From: Caloramator sp.
GTDB lineage: Bacteria; Bacillota; Clostridia; Clostridiales; Caloramatoraceae
Assembly: GCA_026416875.1 (NCBI GenBank)
Contig: JAOAEI010000008.1
Location: 1-35,831 of the forward strand
Length of the DNA stretch: 35,831 nt
Reading direction: 5' to 3'
The translations under genes and the position numbers were made by a program. The notes below the pieces were generated by a model. It searched no databases. It was given only the letters and a program-made list of their open reading frames with translations, and was not told the origin of the DNA. Each line of letters starts with the position of its first letter. Positions within the stretch are counted from its first letter, which is position 1. Positions 1 to 8,302 of the stretch are shown here, piece after piece.

Positions 1-18
1 CATTATTTCCTTTGCCAT
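1..18 (-). CDS. groL: Chaperonin GroEL, first six codons only
   Basis: Only the first six codons (MAKEIM) lie inside the window; the rest continues past base 1. GroEL forms the 14-subunit ATP-dependent folding chamber in the cytoplasm and works with the GroES lid. The call rests on the MAKEI start, which is typical of GroEL, and on its place 22 bases downstream of groES in the same direction. A strong ribosome binding site (AAGGGGTGA on the coding strand, about bases 24-32) precedes the ATG. It is expected to share the CIRCE-controlled promoter upstream of groES. Confidence 0.85.
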
Positions 19-40
19 CCTAATCACCCCTTCAAGTTAA

Positions 41-328
<288 letters not shown>

Positions 329-378
329 TTACGTAGATTTTTATTTTAATTGAAATTGGTTACTATGTAATCACTTTG

Positions 379-405
379 TTAGCACTCACTTTAATTGAGT
401 GCTAA
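379..405 (-). promoter_or_regulatory. CIRCE operator for HrcA
   Basis: A perfect inverted repeat, TTAGCACTC, nine spacer bases, GAGTGCTAA, matches the CIRCE consensus exactly. It lies between the predicted groES transcription start (about base 410) and the groES gene, so it would be in the 5' leader. In Firmicutes HrcA binds this site and represses groESL until heat stress. Confidence 0.97.
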
Positions 406-416
406 TCACACTTTTA

Positions 417-445
417 ATATTAAAGAATTGGAATAATATTATCAA
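417..445 (-). promoter_or_regulatory. groES sigma-A type promoter
   Basis: On the minus strand, TTGATA (445-440) and TAATAT (422-417) are separated by exactly 17 bases. The predicted start near base 410 is just upstream of CIRCE, as in other CIRCE-controlled operons. Confidence 0.75.
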
Positions 446-452
446 ATTTCTA

Positions 453-487
453 TTATTAAGGCATTTTATTAAAATATGCTTTAATAA
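453..487 (-). terminator. Imperfect hairpin after the 512-residue protein gene
   Basis: TTATTAAGGCAT (453-464) can pair with ATGCTTTAATAA (476-487) with one bulge or mismatch. It lies about 28 bases after the stop of the 515-2053 gene and just upstream of the groES promoter. There is no strong T run, so a role as terminator is only a guess. Confidence 0.3.
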
Positions 488-514
488 GAAATTATATTAA
501 ATTATCTAATTATT

Positions 515-2053
515 TCACTGATTTTCTTCATCTTTCTCTTTTTCTGGTAATATTTTGATTTCATTTATTTTAGTATAGTTTCTTATATAGCTAAAATAAT
601 CCATCAGTATAGAAAATCTTGAATATCTAATATCCCTTTTAGAAAAATCAATGATAGAGTTAATAGTGCCGTCATTGATTTGATAACTAAATCCATCATT
701 AAGAATTACTTTTCGTGTTTTTTGGTATCTCTTTAAAATGTCTGAATTTAGTTTATCGATAGTAATAGAAATTGAAACTTTATTTTTCCCTAACTTCAAA
801 AGCTCTTCAATTCTATCCATGATATAGAGCCTTAATCCTTCATTTTTATATTCTAAAAGCTCAACAGCATAATCAAATTTTTTGCCCTTTATGCTCCAGC
901 ATATATAAGAGTCTGCTAATACCAAGAAGAACAACATTATTAATATTTGCCATTTTAATTCAAAATATAAATTGAAAATTGAAGAAAAATAAATAAAAAA
1001 AGAAAAGGGAACCAGCGTTAAGTTGGTATTGTAATTAAATATTTCTAAGATCCTGTCTATTCTTTCATCCTTAAAGAAGAGCTGAGTAAAATTTAATATG
1101 TTTGAAATTATAAAATAATTTATTCCAAAGAGGGATAAAAATAATTCAAAATCCCTTTGGTGGGTAACTAATACAACAATAAAAGAATTTATCAATGAAA
1201 GCGAAAAATCAATAATAAAGTCCCTTCTTAGTCCCACCGAATATAAAAGATATTTGTATTTTAAAATATCTATTTGAAGATTATTCCACAGCAATTCCTT
1301 TACATATATAAACTCATCCAACTTAAACCCATAAATTGTATCCTTATTTAATATAAAAATATTATCATCATAAACTTGAACATCCACAAAGGCATCGAAT
1401 CCAAATTTTTGAGAATAAATTATAGTTAACCTTTTTCCTTCAAAATCATAAATTAACATTTTATCCTTTTTCCCAGTAACATGAAGGATAAAATTATTTT
1501 TAATAATAAAAATCTTTGCAATAATTTCATCCCTGCTTTTATAATTAATGTCCCATTCTTCAATCCTTTTACCAAAATAGTTTATCTTTATAACCTTAAA
1601 ATTATTTTCCCTATCAAAGCCAGCTATGTAAAGATAATTTTCTTTAACTAAAAATGTGCTTGTAAAAAGAAGATCTGCAATATAAATATTTTTAACCTCA
1701 TTAAGATTTTGATTTAAAACCTTGATTACAGAGATATCTGCCACTCTGCCAAGGCAATAAAGAAAATTTCCGTAAAAATGAAAGTCAAAAAATGTCCCAT
1801 CAAGAAGCAGCTTTTTTTCTTCATCGGATTTTAAGCAAATATCTGTTTTGTTATCATAAACCCTATAAAATATCCTTATATTTTTTCTTACAACCCCAAA
1901 ACCATCCAAGACTTCTTCTATTACTCTTTTCCCATCATCCTGATAGCAAAACAAACCTTCATGCTTATTGGGTTTATCGAAATAATATATTTTATCCTCA
2001 TAAAAATCAAAACTGGTTGGACAGATGGAATCTAAAAGTTTAATTTTTTCCAT
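515..2053 (-). CDS. Unknown protein: propeller-like N half, four membrane segments, cytosolic tail
   Basis: I do not recognise a named family. The first 255 or so of 512 residues form repeated short beta-rich units (for example NFLYCLGR, NYLYIAGFD, DNIFILNKDT) that read like blades of a beta-propeller. There is no signal peptide. Hydrophobic segments follow at about 278-297, 303-325, 346-363 and 368-388. A charged C-terminal region of about 120 residues ends in KEKDEENQ. The ATG has a strong AGGGGGG ribosome site set within an inverted repeat. The gene sits between ogg and the groES promoter, codirectional with both. A sensor or membrane-anchored regulator is possible but not shown. Confidence 0.8.
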   Translation of the reverse strand: MEKIKLLDSICPTSFDFYEDKIYYFDKPNKHEGLFCYQDDGKRVIEEVLDGFGVVRKNIRIFYRVYDNKTDICLKSDEEKKLLLDGTFFDFHFYGNFLYCLGRVADISVIKVLNQNLNEVKNIYIADLLFTSTFLVKENYLYIAGFDRENNFKVIKINYFGKRIEEWDINYKSRDEIIAKIFIIKNNFILHVTGKKDKMLIYDFEGKRLTIIYSQKFGFDAFVDVQVYDDNIFILNKDTIYGFKLDEFIYVKELLWNNLQIDILKYKYLLYSVGLRRDFIIDFSLSLINSFIVVLVTHQRDFELFLSLFGINYFIISNILNFTQLFFKDERIDRILEIFNYNTNLTLVPFSFFIYFSSIFNLYFELKWQILIMLFFLVLADSYICWSIKGKKFDYAVELLEYKNEGLRLYIMDRIEELLKLGKNKVSISITIDKLNSDILKRYQKTRKVILNDGFSYQINDGTINSIIDFSKRDIRYSRFSILMDYFSYIRNYTKINEIKILPEKEKDEENQ

Positions 2054-2083
2054 AGATAGCCCCCCTTTTGGAATGCTATCTAT
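2052..2083 (-). promoter_or_regulatory. Inverted repeat framing the ribosome site of the 512-residue protein gene
   Basis: ATAGATAGC (2052-2060) and GCTATCTAT (2075-2083) are perfect complements of nine bases around a 14-base loop. In the mRNA the AGGGGGG ribosome site falls in the loop, while the first two bases of the start codon fall in the 3' arm. The hairpin could affect initiation. Confidence 0.5.
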
Positions 2084-2106
2084 AATTATTTACAAACTAA
2101 AAAAAA

Positions 2107-2964
2107 TTAAACCCTATTTTCCCTTGCATAATAAAAAAGATACTGCTGTGCAAAACCTGCTAGATCTCCAAATCTTTGTCTTCCAAATTCCCTAATTCTT
2201 TTTAAACTTACATCTGGGGCAAGATAAAACTTTTGCATTATCCTCTTAACCCAAACATCAACAGGAAAGGCATCATATTTTTGCATAGAAAATAGCAAAA
2301 CGCAATCAGCAACCTTAGGGCCAACTCCCTTAAACTCCAAAAGCCTTTCCTGTGCAGCATCTGTATCAAGGGTCATTATTTCATCTAAACTTATATTTTC
2401 CTTTAATATCCTATTAACAGCCTCATAAATATAAACTGCCCTAAAACCGGTTCCACACTTTTCAAGTTCATCTACTGAAGCTTCCTTTAATTCCTCTAAG
2501 CTTGGGAAAGAATAAAATTCCATATCTTTAAAAATAATTTTCTTTCCAAATCTTTTTGATATATTATCAACGGCTTTTTTTATCATTGGAATTCTATTGT
2601 TTGCTGAAATTATAAAGGATATCAAAGTTTCAAAAGGCTCCTGCTTTAAAATCCTGATGCCATAACCGTGTTCAACGGCCTCATTTAGAACTTCATCCTC
2701 CTTTAGTCTTTCCTTTATCTTCCCATAGTCCCTATCAAGGTCAAAATATTTCCTCCAAAATTCTATGTCCTCTTCCTTTCCTCCCTCTATGTAAACGTTA
2801 TCGTCCTTCTTATAAACATAAGCTACCCTACCCGCGGCAATCCCTATATATCCATTTTCAAACCTATTCCATCTAAAACATTGCCCACATTCAAATATAT
2901 GTTCAGGCTCAAAATCTACTGCATTTTCTATAAACAAACCCTTATCGTATTTTCTTATATCCAT
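2107..2964 (-). CDS. ogg: 8-oxoguanine DNA glycosylase/AP lyase (OGG1 type)
   Basis: This enzyme removes oxidised guanine (8-oxoG) from DNA and cuts at the resulting site. At 285 residues it fits bacterial OGG1-type enzymes (as in Clostridium acetobutylicum) rather than MutM. The N-terminal OGG domain includes FECGQCFRW (24-32). The helix-hairpin-helix reads FKGVGPKVADCVLLF, with the expected catalytic lysine at K217 and the essential aspartate at D236 in FPVDVWVKR. The ATG is preceded by GAGGTGATGAT. A TATAAT hexamer at 3001-2996 on the minus strand could be its -10 box, but I see no good -35. In an anaerobe the enzyme would serve repair after oxygen exposure. Confidence 0.93.
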   Translation of the reverse strand: MDIRKYDKGLFIENAVDFEPEHIFECGQCFRWNRFENGYIGIAAGRVAYVYKKDDNVYIEGGKEEDIEFWRKYFDLDRDYGKIKERLKEDEVLNEAVEHGYGIRILKQEPFETLISFIISANNRIPMIKKAVDNISKRFGKKIIFKDMEFYSFPSLEELKEASVDELEKCGTGFRAVYIYEAVNRILKENISLDEIMTLDTDAAQERLLEFKGVGPKVADCVLLFSMQKYDAFPVDVWVKRIMQKFYLAPDVSLKRIREFGRQRFGDLAGFAQQYLFYYARENRV

Positions 2965-3009
2965 ATCATCACCTCTAAGCCATTTCTTCTTCCTTATTAT
3001 ACCTTAGGA

Positions 3010-3036
3010 CAAAAAAATAAACCAGGCAAACCTGGT
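3010..3036 (-). terminator. Intrinsic terminator
   Basis: On the minus strand ACCAGG, loop TTTG, CCTGGT is followed by TTATTTTTTT. It lies about 100 bases downstream of the Cys-rich secreted protein gene and just upstream of ogg, so it probably ends transcription of the former. Confidence 0.7.
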
Positions 3037-3133
3037 CTTAGATTAACGATAATTGTAAATGCTTTAATTTAAAAATTGATCATGAAGTGCATCATGGTAA
3101 AATATATCATATCATTTCAGATTAATTTTTATA

Positions 3134-3577
3134 TTATCTAATAAATATCCAATCAGGAAGATTGATGTTTGTATAGTTTATAGAACTAGGTAAAACACAT
3201 GCATGATACACTGCACAATCTTTAATATAGTGAACATCAGAAGAATAGATATAATGACCTCTATAACTACCAATACATGAATCAATATATATCGTTTTTT
3301 GACACCAAACACATTCCCATTTAACATATCCTGGTTCACCATCTTTGCATCCTTCTACATATATTTTTTGATATGGGAAAACCGATTCATCAAAAAATCT
3401 GCAAAAAGATTCTTTTGCAACTCCTTCGTGATAACCACTTGGACTATTCCAACAATATATAATTACTTCTGGTTGAATTTTAAATGCATTTTCATTAAAC
3501 GCATATGCTTGAACCTGAAAGAATGTTAAATACATTAAGTAGCAATAAACAATAAACAAACTTCTTCTTTTTACCAC
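3134..3577 (-). CDS. Small Cys-rich secreted protein, unknown
   Basis: The product has 147 residues and no family I recognise. The start is GTG, chosen because AAGGAGGGA sits about seven bases before it. Residues 1-26 look like a signal peptide: basic KRR, a hydrophobic core LFIVYCYLMYLTFF, then VQAYA before FNENA. The mature part holds eight cysteines, including a CVWC pair, and is rich in Tyr and Trp. It would be exported and possibly disulfide-bonded. An overlapping ATG five bases upstream reads a short signal-like peptide in another frame, which I treat as chance. It stands alone beside a dead IS in very AT-rich DNA, which suggests an accessory gene. Confidence 0.6.
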   Translation of the reverse strand: MVKRRSLFIVYCYLMYLTFFQVQAYAFNENAFKIQPEVIIYCWNSPSGYHEGVAKESFCRFFDESVFPYQKIYVEGCKDGEPGYVKWECVWCQKTIYIDSCIGSYRGHYIYSSDVHYIKDCAVYHACVLPSSINYTNINLPDWIFIR

Positions 3578-3867
3578 TCATCCCTCCTTAAATTTATAAC
3601 CTATTAAATTTTATAAGTTAAATTAAAATTTTATAACTTATTTTAATTTTAGAAATAATATTTACTTGAATACAAATTATGGAAATTGTATAATATTGGT
3701 AAAAATATAATACTAATGTAAAAATAATTTCAATAGTAAATTGCAAAACTAATTAAAGAGGAAGTAAAAAATAGTAAAAACAAAAATACACTAAAGAAAC
3801 GAAATAGCAGATAAAGGAAGGCATAGTTTAGGATTTGATAAATGGATATTTAAAAAACAAAAAACGA
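3578..3867. other. AT-rich noncoding stretch between the secreted protein gene and the IS remnant
   Basis: I see no gene here. The DNA is extremely AT-rich, with near-repeats of AAATTTTATAAGTT/AAATTTTATAACTT around 3606-3640 that can fold weakly. The promoter of the leftward Cys-rich gene should lie here, but no clear pair of hexamers stands out. The left boundary of the adjacent IS remnant is probably inside this region; I could not find a terminal repeat to fix it. Confidence 0.5.
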
Positions 3868-3912
3868 CCTCCTAAAGATAAAACTTTACTTTTTTAAGTT
3901 TTATCTAAGAGG
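3868..3912 (-). terminator. Hairpin at the 3' end of the transposase remnant
   Basis: CCTCCTAAAGATAAAACTT (3868-3886) pairs with AAGTTTTATCTAAGAGG (3896-3912) apart from two extra bases. It lies ten bases after the transposase stop and probably marks the end of the insertion sequence transcript. Confidence 0.6.
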
Positions 3913-3921
3913 AATAAAATA

Positions 3922-5324
3922 TTAAGCTATAAAATCTCTTATAGAAAGAATATTAGCCTTTTCATCAAGTTTATCAGCAAGAATTAAAACTAGAGGTTGA
4001 GTAATACCGGAAAGTAAAATTTTGGCCTTAAGGTATTTAGTATTTTTTATCTTGTTGTAATATAGGCCTAAAGGATGTTTAAAAAAAATAAACATAGTTC
4101 TTTCAATGATTGTTCTAATATTGTATAGCTTATCCCATTGCTTTGAATTTCTAGGGATTATTGAATTGTATCTGTAATCATCGCCTAAGTAAACGTGATA
4201 AATTCTACCACAAGAAAAATTAGTGCAAGGTGAACTACAAAAGGTTTTACGACACAATTTATCATTGATTTTAACTCTTTTAGATTTATGGCAAACCCAT
4301 TTTAAACGGATTCGATGTTTTTTTTGACTAATGCCATAGAATTTCATAGGGAGAGAGGCATCTTTAGGGCAAGACGGAATACTGTTTTCGTTAATAAAAG
4401 GCTGAAGACGTTTTTTGTGAGAATTTCTTAGGTTAATAGGGATGATAGGAATCATTTTACAATCATTGTAGAGGAATTTGTAATTATCATAGGAATCAAA
4501 TCCAGCATCACCGATAAAGAATTTTTAAGAGAAGTTAGGATGATAAGAGAAAAAATTTTTAAGAACAGGTATTAAAGTTTTAGAATCATAATTATCTTTA
4601 GACTTCATTGGATTAGATGAAGCATCAATATTAGAATCATAGAAATCAATATGACGGATAACTCCAAGGCCATTAGTAATGAAGGCATCTTTAAGAGAAT
4701 AACAGAAATGGCCATTGATATAAGAAAGTTTAATATCAGGGTTAGCAGAAGAAGATTTTGGCATATGAAAAGCAGAGAAAGAATGGATATCTAAATCAGG
4801 ATTAGATTTAGAAAGTTTAGCTTTTCTTAGTAGAGGATCATAAAACTTAGGATTGTTTTCTTTAACATAGGCTTCAATGCCGGTAGTATCAGCAATAAGG
4901 ATATTAGCGAGCTGAGAATTGATTTTATGGCAGATAGGTTCAGTTAAATCTACTAAGTTTTTAAAAAGGAGTTCAAGGTCATTAAGGAAAGTAGATTTAA
5001 AGCGAGAAAATTGAAAAGCTATGGGACAGAAGAAAAGCCACAAAATTTTCTAAAATCATCAGAAAGATGAAGCAAGTTAATCAATAAGGAAGTATCAGGG
5101 ATAGCAAGAAGCTTTTTAAGGACAAAAGCGCCAATCATAGAAGAGAGCTTATATTCATGAGGATGACTAGTAGATTTATAGTAATGGTTGAAGAAGGATT
5201 GAGGGATTAACTGAGAAAAATCGATATATTGTTCGAAGAGTTTAAAAAGAAGAGGTTTATCTTTAACGATTAAAGAGTCTAAATCAGAACACAGATCAAA
5301 TAGACTAATTTGGTTAGTTTGCAA
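3922..5324 (-). pseudogene. Broken DDE transposase (IS1182/IS4-like)
   Basis: Three pieces read as one transposase of about 467 codons. Piece one (5324-5019) carries the N-terminal domain up to RKFCGFSSVP. The frame then shifts at about 5027-5032, consistent with loss of one base between CCATA and GCTTTT. Piece two continues through LIADTTGIEAY (first catalytic Asp) to an in-frame TAA at 4527-4525. Reading past that stop gives FFIGDAGFDSYDNY (second Asp), and piece three ends with RTIIERTM (catalytic Glu). It starts with TTG behind AAAGGAGGGG. The three catalytic residues survive, but the two lesions should abolish the enzyme. The IS family is inferred from general resemblance; other DDE groups remain possible. 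Confidence 0.88.
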
Positions 5325-5394
5325 GGATATCCCCTCCTTTATTTGGTGTGTTTAGTGATAATAAATAATTCGATAAAAGGTGGGGGATATCCTT
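5323..5394 (-). repeat. Inverted repeat sequestering the transposase ribosome site
   Basis: The arms AAGGATATCCCC (5323-5334) and GGGGATATCCTT (5383-5394) are perfect complements, extended inward by CCTTTAT/ATAAAAGG. In the transposase mRNA the 3' arm contains the AGGAGGGG ribosome site, so the hairpin could hide it in read-through transcripts, as known for IS10 and IS50. The outer arm may also mark the right end of the element. Confidence 0.6.
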
Positions 5395-5409
5395 CAAATA
5401 GATGTTTGC

Positions 5410-5440
5410 AAACCCTTAAATTTTCTTAATCTTAGGGTTT
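5410..5440. repeat. Small inverted repeat upstream of the 5483 gene
   Basis: AAACCCTTAA (5410-5419) can pair with TTAGGGTTT (5432-5440) across a short AT-rich loop. It lies between the IS remnant and the rightward anchored protein gene. It has no T run, and its role is unknown. Confidence 0.4.
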
Positions 5441-5482
5441 TGTAATAGACTATAAATAACTTTAAATATGGGAGGGGTAATT

Positions 5483-6136
5483 TTGAAAAAAATTTTAACT
5501 GCTTTTTTAGTTGTTGTAATATCTCTTTTAATGCTCGTAACTATAAAATTAAAAGAAAGCAACTTTAAAGGAACTAATGATAAATATTTATTGGATTCAG
5601 TTATAGAAATAGAAAAAAGTATTTATGAGTTAAATAATTTAAAAATACCATATTCTGAATTTATGAAAAAAACAAAAAAATATTTATCAGATTATTTCCA
5701 AAGTTTTTATAAAGAAGGAATAGTTGTATATGCAAATGATGATTTGGTTTATTCAGTCACAAACAAACATTTTTCAGAAGTCGATTGGATAGAATTAAAT
5801 CCAAAAGAATTCGAAAAAATTGCAAAAATAATCTATGAATCTTCAAAAATAAACACAATTGGTTATAATCCAATATTTATAAAAGTATCAAAAATTTACG
5901 ATGATGCACCTGTATCAAATCAAAATACACAATTTAAACATGTTTTTGTAAAACGTGTTCAAAAATCAGATGGAAAAGACGTAGAAATATTTTATAAATA
6001 TAATTTTATAAAAGATAATGATAAATATATATTGTTTTCCATTGAACCACTTATTTTAAATAGCAACGAATCATTAAAATTTAACAACACAAAAGTTGAA
6101 TTTATTAAAACTTTAACATTTGACGATACTAAATAA
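5483..6136 (+). CDS. Membrane-anchored extracytoplasmic protein, unknown
   Basis: I do not recognise this protein. I choose the TTG at 5483 because GGAGGGG lies about six bases before it; an in-frame ATG at 5468 is inside that ribosome site region and would only add MGGVI. The product is then 217 residues. It opens with LKK and a hydrophobic stretch (ILTAFLVVVISLLMLVTI), which looks like an uncleaved anchor. The rest is charged and rich in Lys, Asn and Tyr, probably outside the cell, with no Cys. It sits alone next to the dead transposase and is followed by a large hairpin, so it may be accessory. Confidence 0.65.
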   Translation: MKKILTAFLVVVISLLMLVTIKLKESNFKGTNDKYLLDSVIEIEKSIYELNNLKIPYSEFMKKTKKYLSDYFQSFYKEGIVVYANDDLVYSVTNKHFSEVDWIELNPKEFEKIAKIIYESSKINTIGYNPIFIKVSKIYDDAPVSNQNTQFKHVFVKRVQKSDGKDVEIFYKYNFIKDNDKYILFSIEPLILNSNESLKFNNTKVEFIKTLTFDDTK

Positions 6137-6214
6137 TTTTCCAACTTGAAATTAGTTTCAAAATTTTTACATTTTTCAAAAGAATTTTTTAAATCGAAAA
6201 AACATACGTAAATA

Positions 6215-6280
6215 AAGCCCTTGAAGGATTAAAAATGATATCCAGTTAGTATCATAAATCACAAATCCTTCAAAGGGCTT
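6215..6280 (+). terminator. Large hairpin between convergent genes
   Basis: AAGCCCTTGAAGGATT (6215-6230) pairs with AATCCTTCAAAGGGCTT (6264-6280) with a single bulged base. Inside it, ATGATA (6235-6240) pairs with TATCAT (6250-6255). It follows the rightward anchored-protein gene and faces the 3' end of the GH18 gene, so it may end transcription from both sides. Its length is unusual for a simple terminator. Confidence 0.55.
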
Positions 6281-6312
6281 AATCAAAAAGTTTTTCCATT
6301 TATAATACTAAA

Positions 6313-8214
6313 TCATTTAAGCTTCTCTTTTATAATATTCCAAAGACTTCTATTCTCCCATCCAAGGCTCCATGCTCCGCATCCAGCTAAATCATACTGT
6401 CTTATAAAATCAATTCTCCAAGCCATTGATGTTTCATCCTCAAGCCAAACTATATATTTGTATCCCTCTAAGTTATACTCGATAACATTTTGTTTGGCTC
6501 TATTATCAAAGTAAACCTTACCATTATATTGATTCATTAATTCGTAGGCCTTCTGAGTCGCTATAGCCTGAGAGGACACTACAACATCTGTTGGCTTATT
6601 GGCTAGTATTTTCATCGCATAGGATTTTTGAATATATCCTATTTTCCCATCAACATCTACTTTATACCAGCTTGTAAGTTCTTCAAGTAGTTTATATGAA
6701 TTACCCCTTGTTGTAATGGTAATCTTAATGCTACTTGTGTTTGGATTAACATATATAGGAACGTTTGAAGAAGTTATAGCTATAGTATCATAGGGATTGT
6801 TTATCGTAACGGTTTTATAAAGCCTTAAATAAAAAGGAACGCCAAGTATCAACTTTTCCTTAGGAATGCCTAAATTTAAAAATTCTTCAATTGATGACTT
6901 AACCCAAGGGTAAGAACCTACAGAACCCGGGGTTTTTGATTCAGCTACAAACTCATCATAAGCCATCAAAATCATATAGTCTACATAATTTATCAAAGCT
7001 TGTCTATCATACCACCTTGACCAGGTATCAGAACTTGAAATCCTCGTTACATCCACCGACACGACCATATTATATTTTTTAAGTTCAGTTGATAAATCCT
7101 TTACAAAATCAGTAAAAAGGTCTTTGTTTTTCATACCTAATGCTTCAAAATCTATATTTATGCCATCCACATCATAATACTTTGCAAGATATACTATTCT
7201 ATCTACTACCCTTTTTCTTACCGTTGGATTTGTAAATACAACATAAGCCCTTTCTGCATCAAACTCCGCAAATCTTGGCCAAACTTCATATCCATTTCTA
7301 TGGGCTAGTTTTACATATTCTGAGCTAGCATTATCTACTACATAAATATTTGCTGGATCTTTATAATCCCCTTCAATATCAAACCAAGTTGGCGACAAAA
7401 CATCAAGGCCTATTTGGGAAGATTTTATATTTACGTAATCCGTGTCTTCATCATAGGTATAAATATTCCTTTTATAATCGTAAACATACTGCCATGCTAG
7501 AGTAATTTTTTTATTTGGGACTTCATTTAATAATATAACATTATCCTTATGGATATACCCAACTAAACTCCCCATTATTATTTTATAATAGTCGCCCTCT
7601 ACTCCAAGAATTTTATAAGTTTCATCCTTTAAAAGCAGCCTATCGCTCAAAGTTCCATCAGTTTCCTTTAACATAAATATATCTTCTTTTATTTTAATAT
7701 ATCTTCCAACCAATGGGTTTTCATCTCTATTTGGAGTATAAACTTCAACATAATCCTTATGAATATATCCTTTATTTGTCCTTAAAAAGTTCCCTGACGC
7801 TCCTATAATCGTTACAATATTACCTTTATAATACTTCCCTACAATGGGGCTGCTAAGAGAAGGTAACTTTCTAATATTTAATGTTGGAGCCTTGATTACA
7901 ACTTTATAGCCTTTAAATGCTTGTCCATTATTTGACGAATATATTTTAATATATTTTGAACTATTATAAACATATCCTTTATTAGTTTTAAGAAAACTTC
8001 CTGACTTTCCTATAACGGTAAATACTGTCCCTTTAGTATATTTTCCTACTATCTTTGAGTTTAAGCTTGGAAATTTTCTAATATTTACATAATTTGAAAC
8101 CACCTGCATTTGATATGGCTTAAAAGTCGATGCTTTTATCTTTATGTCGTTAAATTGAAAAAATATTATTGTTAAAAGAATAAATAAAACTATTAACACC
8201 CTAAATTTTTTCAA
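6313..8214 (-). CDS. Secreted SH3b/GH18 hydrolase (spore-cortex or cell-wall type)
   Basis: The 633-residue product starts at TTG behind AAGGGGGAT. A signal peptide or anchor occupies residues 1-29. Two clear SH3b repeats (about 38-92 and 105-160, each with NIRK.PSL and a TNKGY motif) and a third, more divergent one (168-230) follow. These should bind cell wall. The GH18 barrel runs from about 236 to the end, with the signature DGINIDFE at 350-357 and E357 as the expected acid/base. The end (AWRIDFIRQYDLAGCGAWSLGWE) resembles YaaH/SleL-type enzymes that cut the glycan of spore cortex or chitin-like chains. A further SH3-like module (about 480-537) is inserted within the barrel. Confidence 0.9.
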   Translation of the reverse strand: MKKFRVLIVLFILLTIIFFQFNDIKIKASTFKPYQMQVVSNYVNIRKFPSLNSKIVGKYTKGTVFTVIGKSGSFLKTNKGYVYNSSKYIKIYSSNNGQAFKGYKVVIKAPTLNIRKLPSLSSPIVGKYYKGNIVTIIGASGNFLRTNKGYIHKDYVEVYTPNRDENPLVGRYIKIKEDIFMLKETDGTLSDRLLLKDETYKILGVEGDYYKIIMGSLVGYIHKDNVILLNEVPNKKITLAWQYVYDYKRNIYTYDEDTDYVNIKSSQIGLDVLSPTWFDIEGDYKDPANIYVVDNASSEYVKLAHRNGYEVWPRFAEFDAERAYVVFTNPTVRKRVVDRIVYLAKYYDVDGINIDFEALGMKNKDLFTDFVKDLSTELKKYNMVVSVDVTRISSSDTWSRWYDRQALINYVDYMILMAYDEFVAESKTPGSVGSYPWVKSSIEEFLNLGIPKEKLILGVPFYLRLYKTVTINNPYDTIAITSSNVPIYVNPNTSSIKITITTRGNSYKLLEELTSWYKVDVDGKIGYIQKSYAMKILANKPTDVVVSSQAIATQKAYELMNQYNGKVYFDNRAKQNVIEYNLEGYKYIVWLEDETSMAWRIDFIRQYDLAGCGAWSLGWENRSLWNIIKEKLK

Positions 8215-8274
8215 GTGCTACATCCCCCTTAAAGATGCAATTTTTCGACAATTAGTTAAATTTATTATAAAAAA

Positions 8275-8302
8275 AAATTGGGCGGCAATCAACGCCCAAT
8301 TT
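8275..8302 (-). terminator. Terminator of rex
   Basis: AAATTGGGCG (8275-8284) and CGCCCAATTT (8293-8302) form a perfect ten-base stem with an eight-base loop. On the minus strand it is followed by a run of T. The rex stop codon (8291-8289) lies in the loop. T runs flank both sides, so it may work in both directions. Confidence 0.85.

Noticed and set aside
3841-5394. Terminal inverted repeats of the IS
   Set aside because: Only GGATAT is shared between the two ends, too short to define ends; the perfect repeat near 5323-5394 lies wholly on one side.
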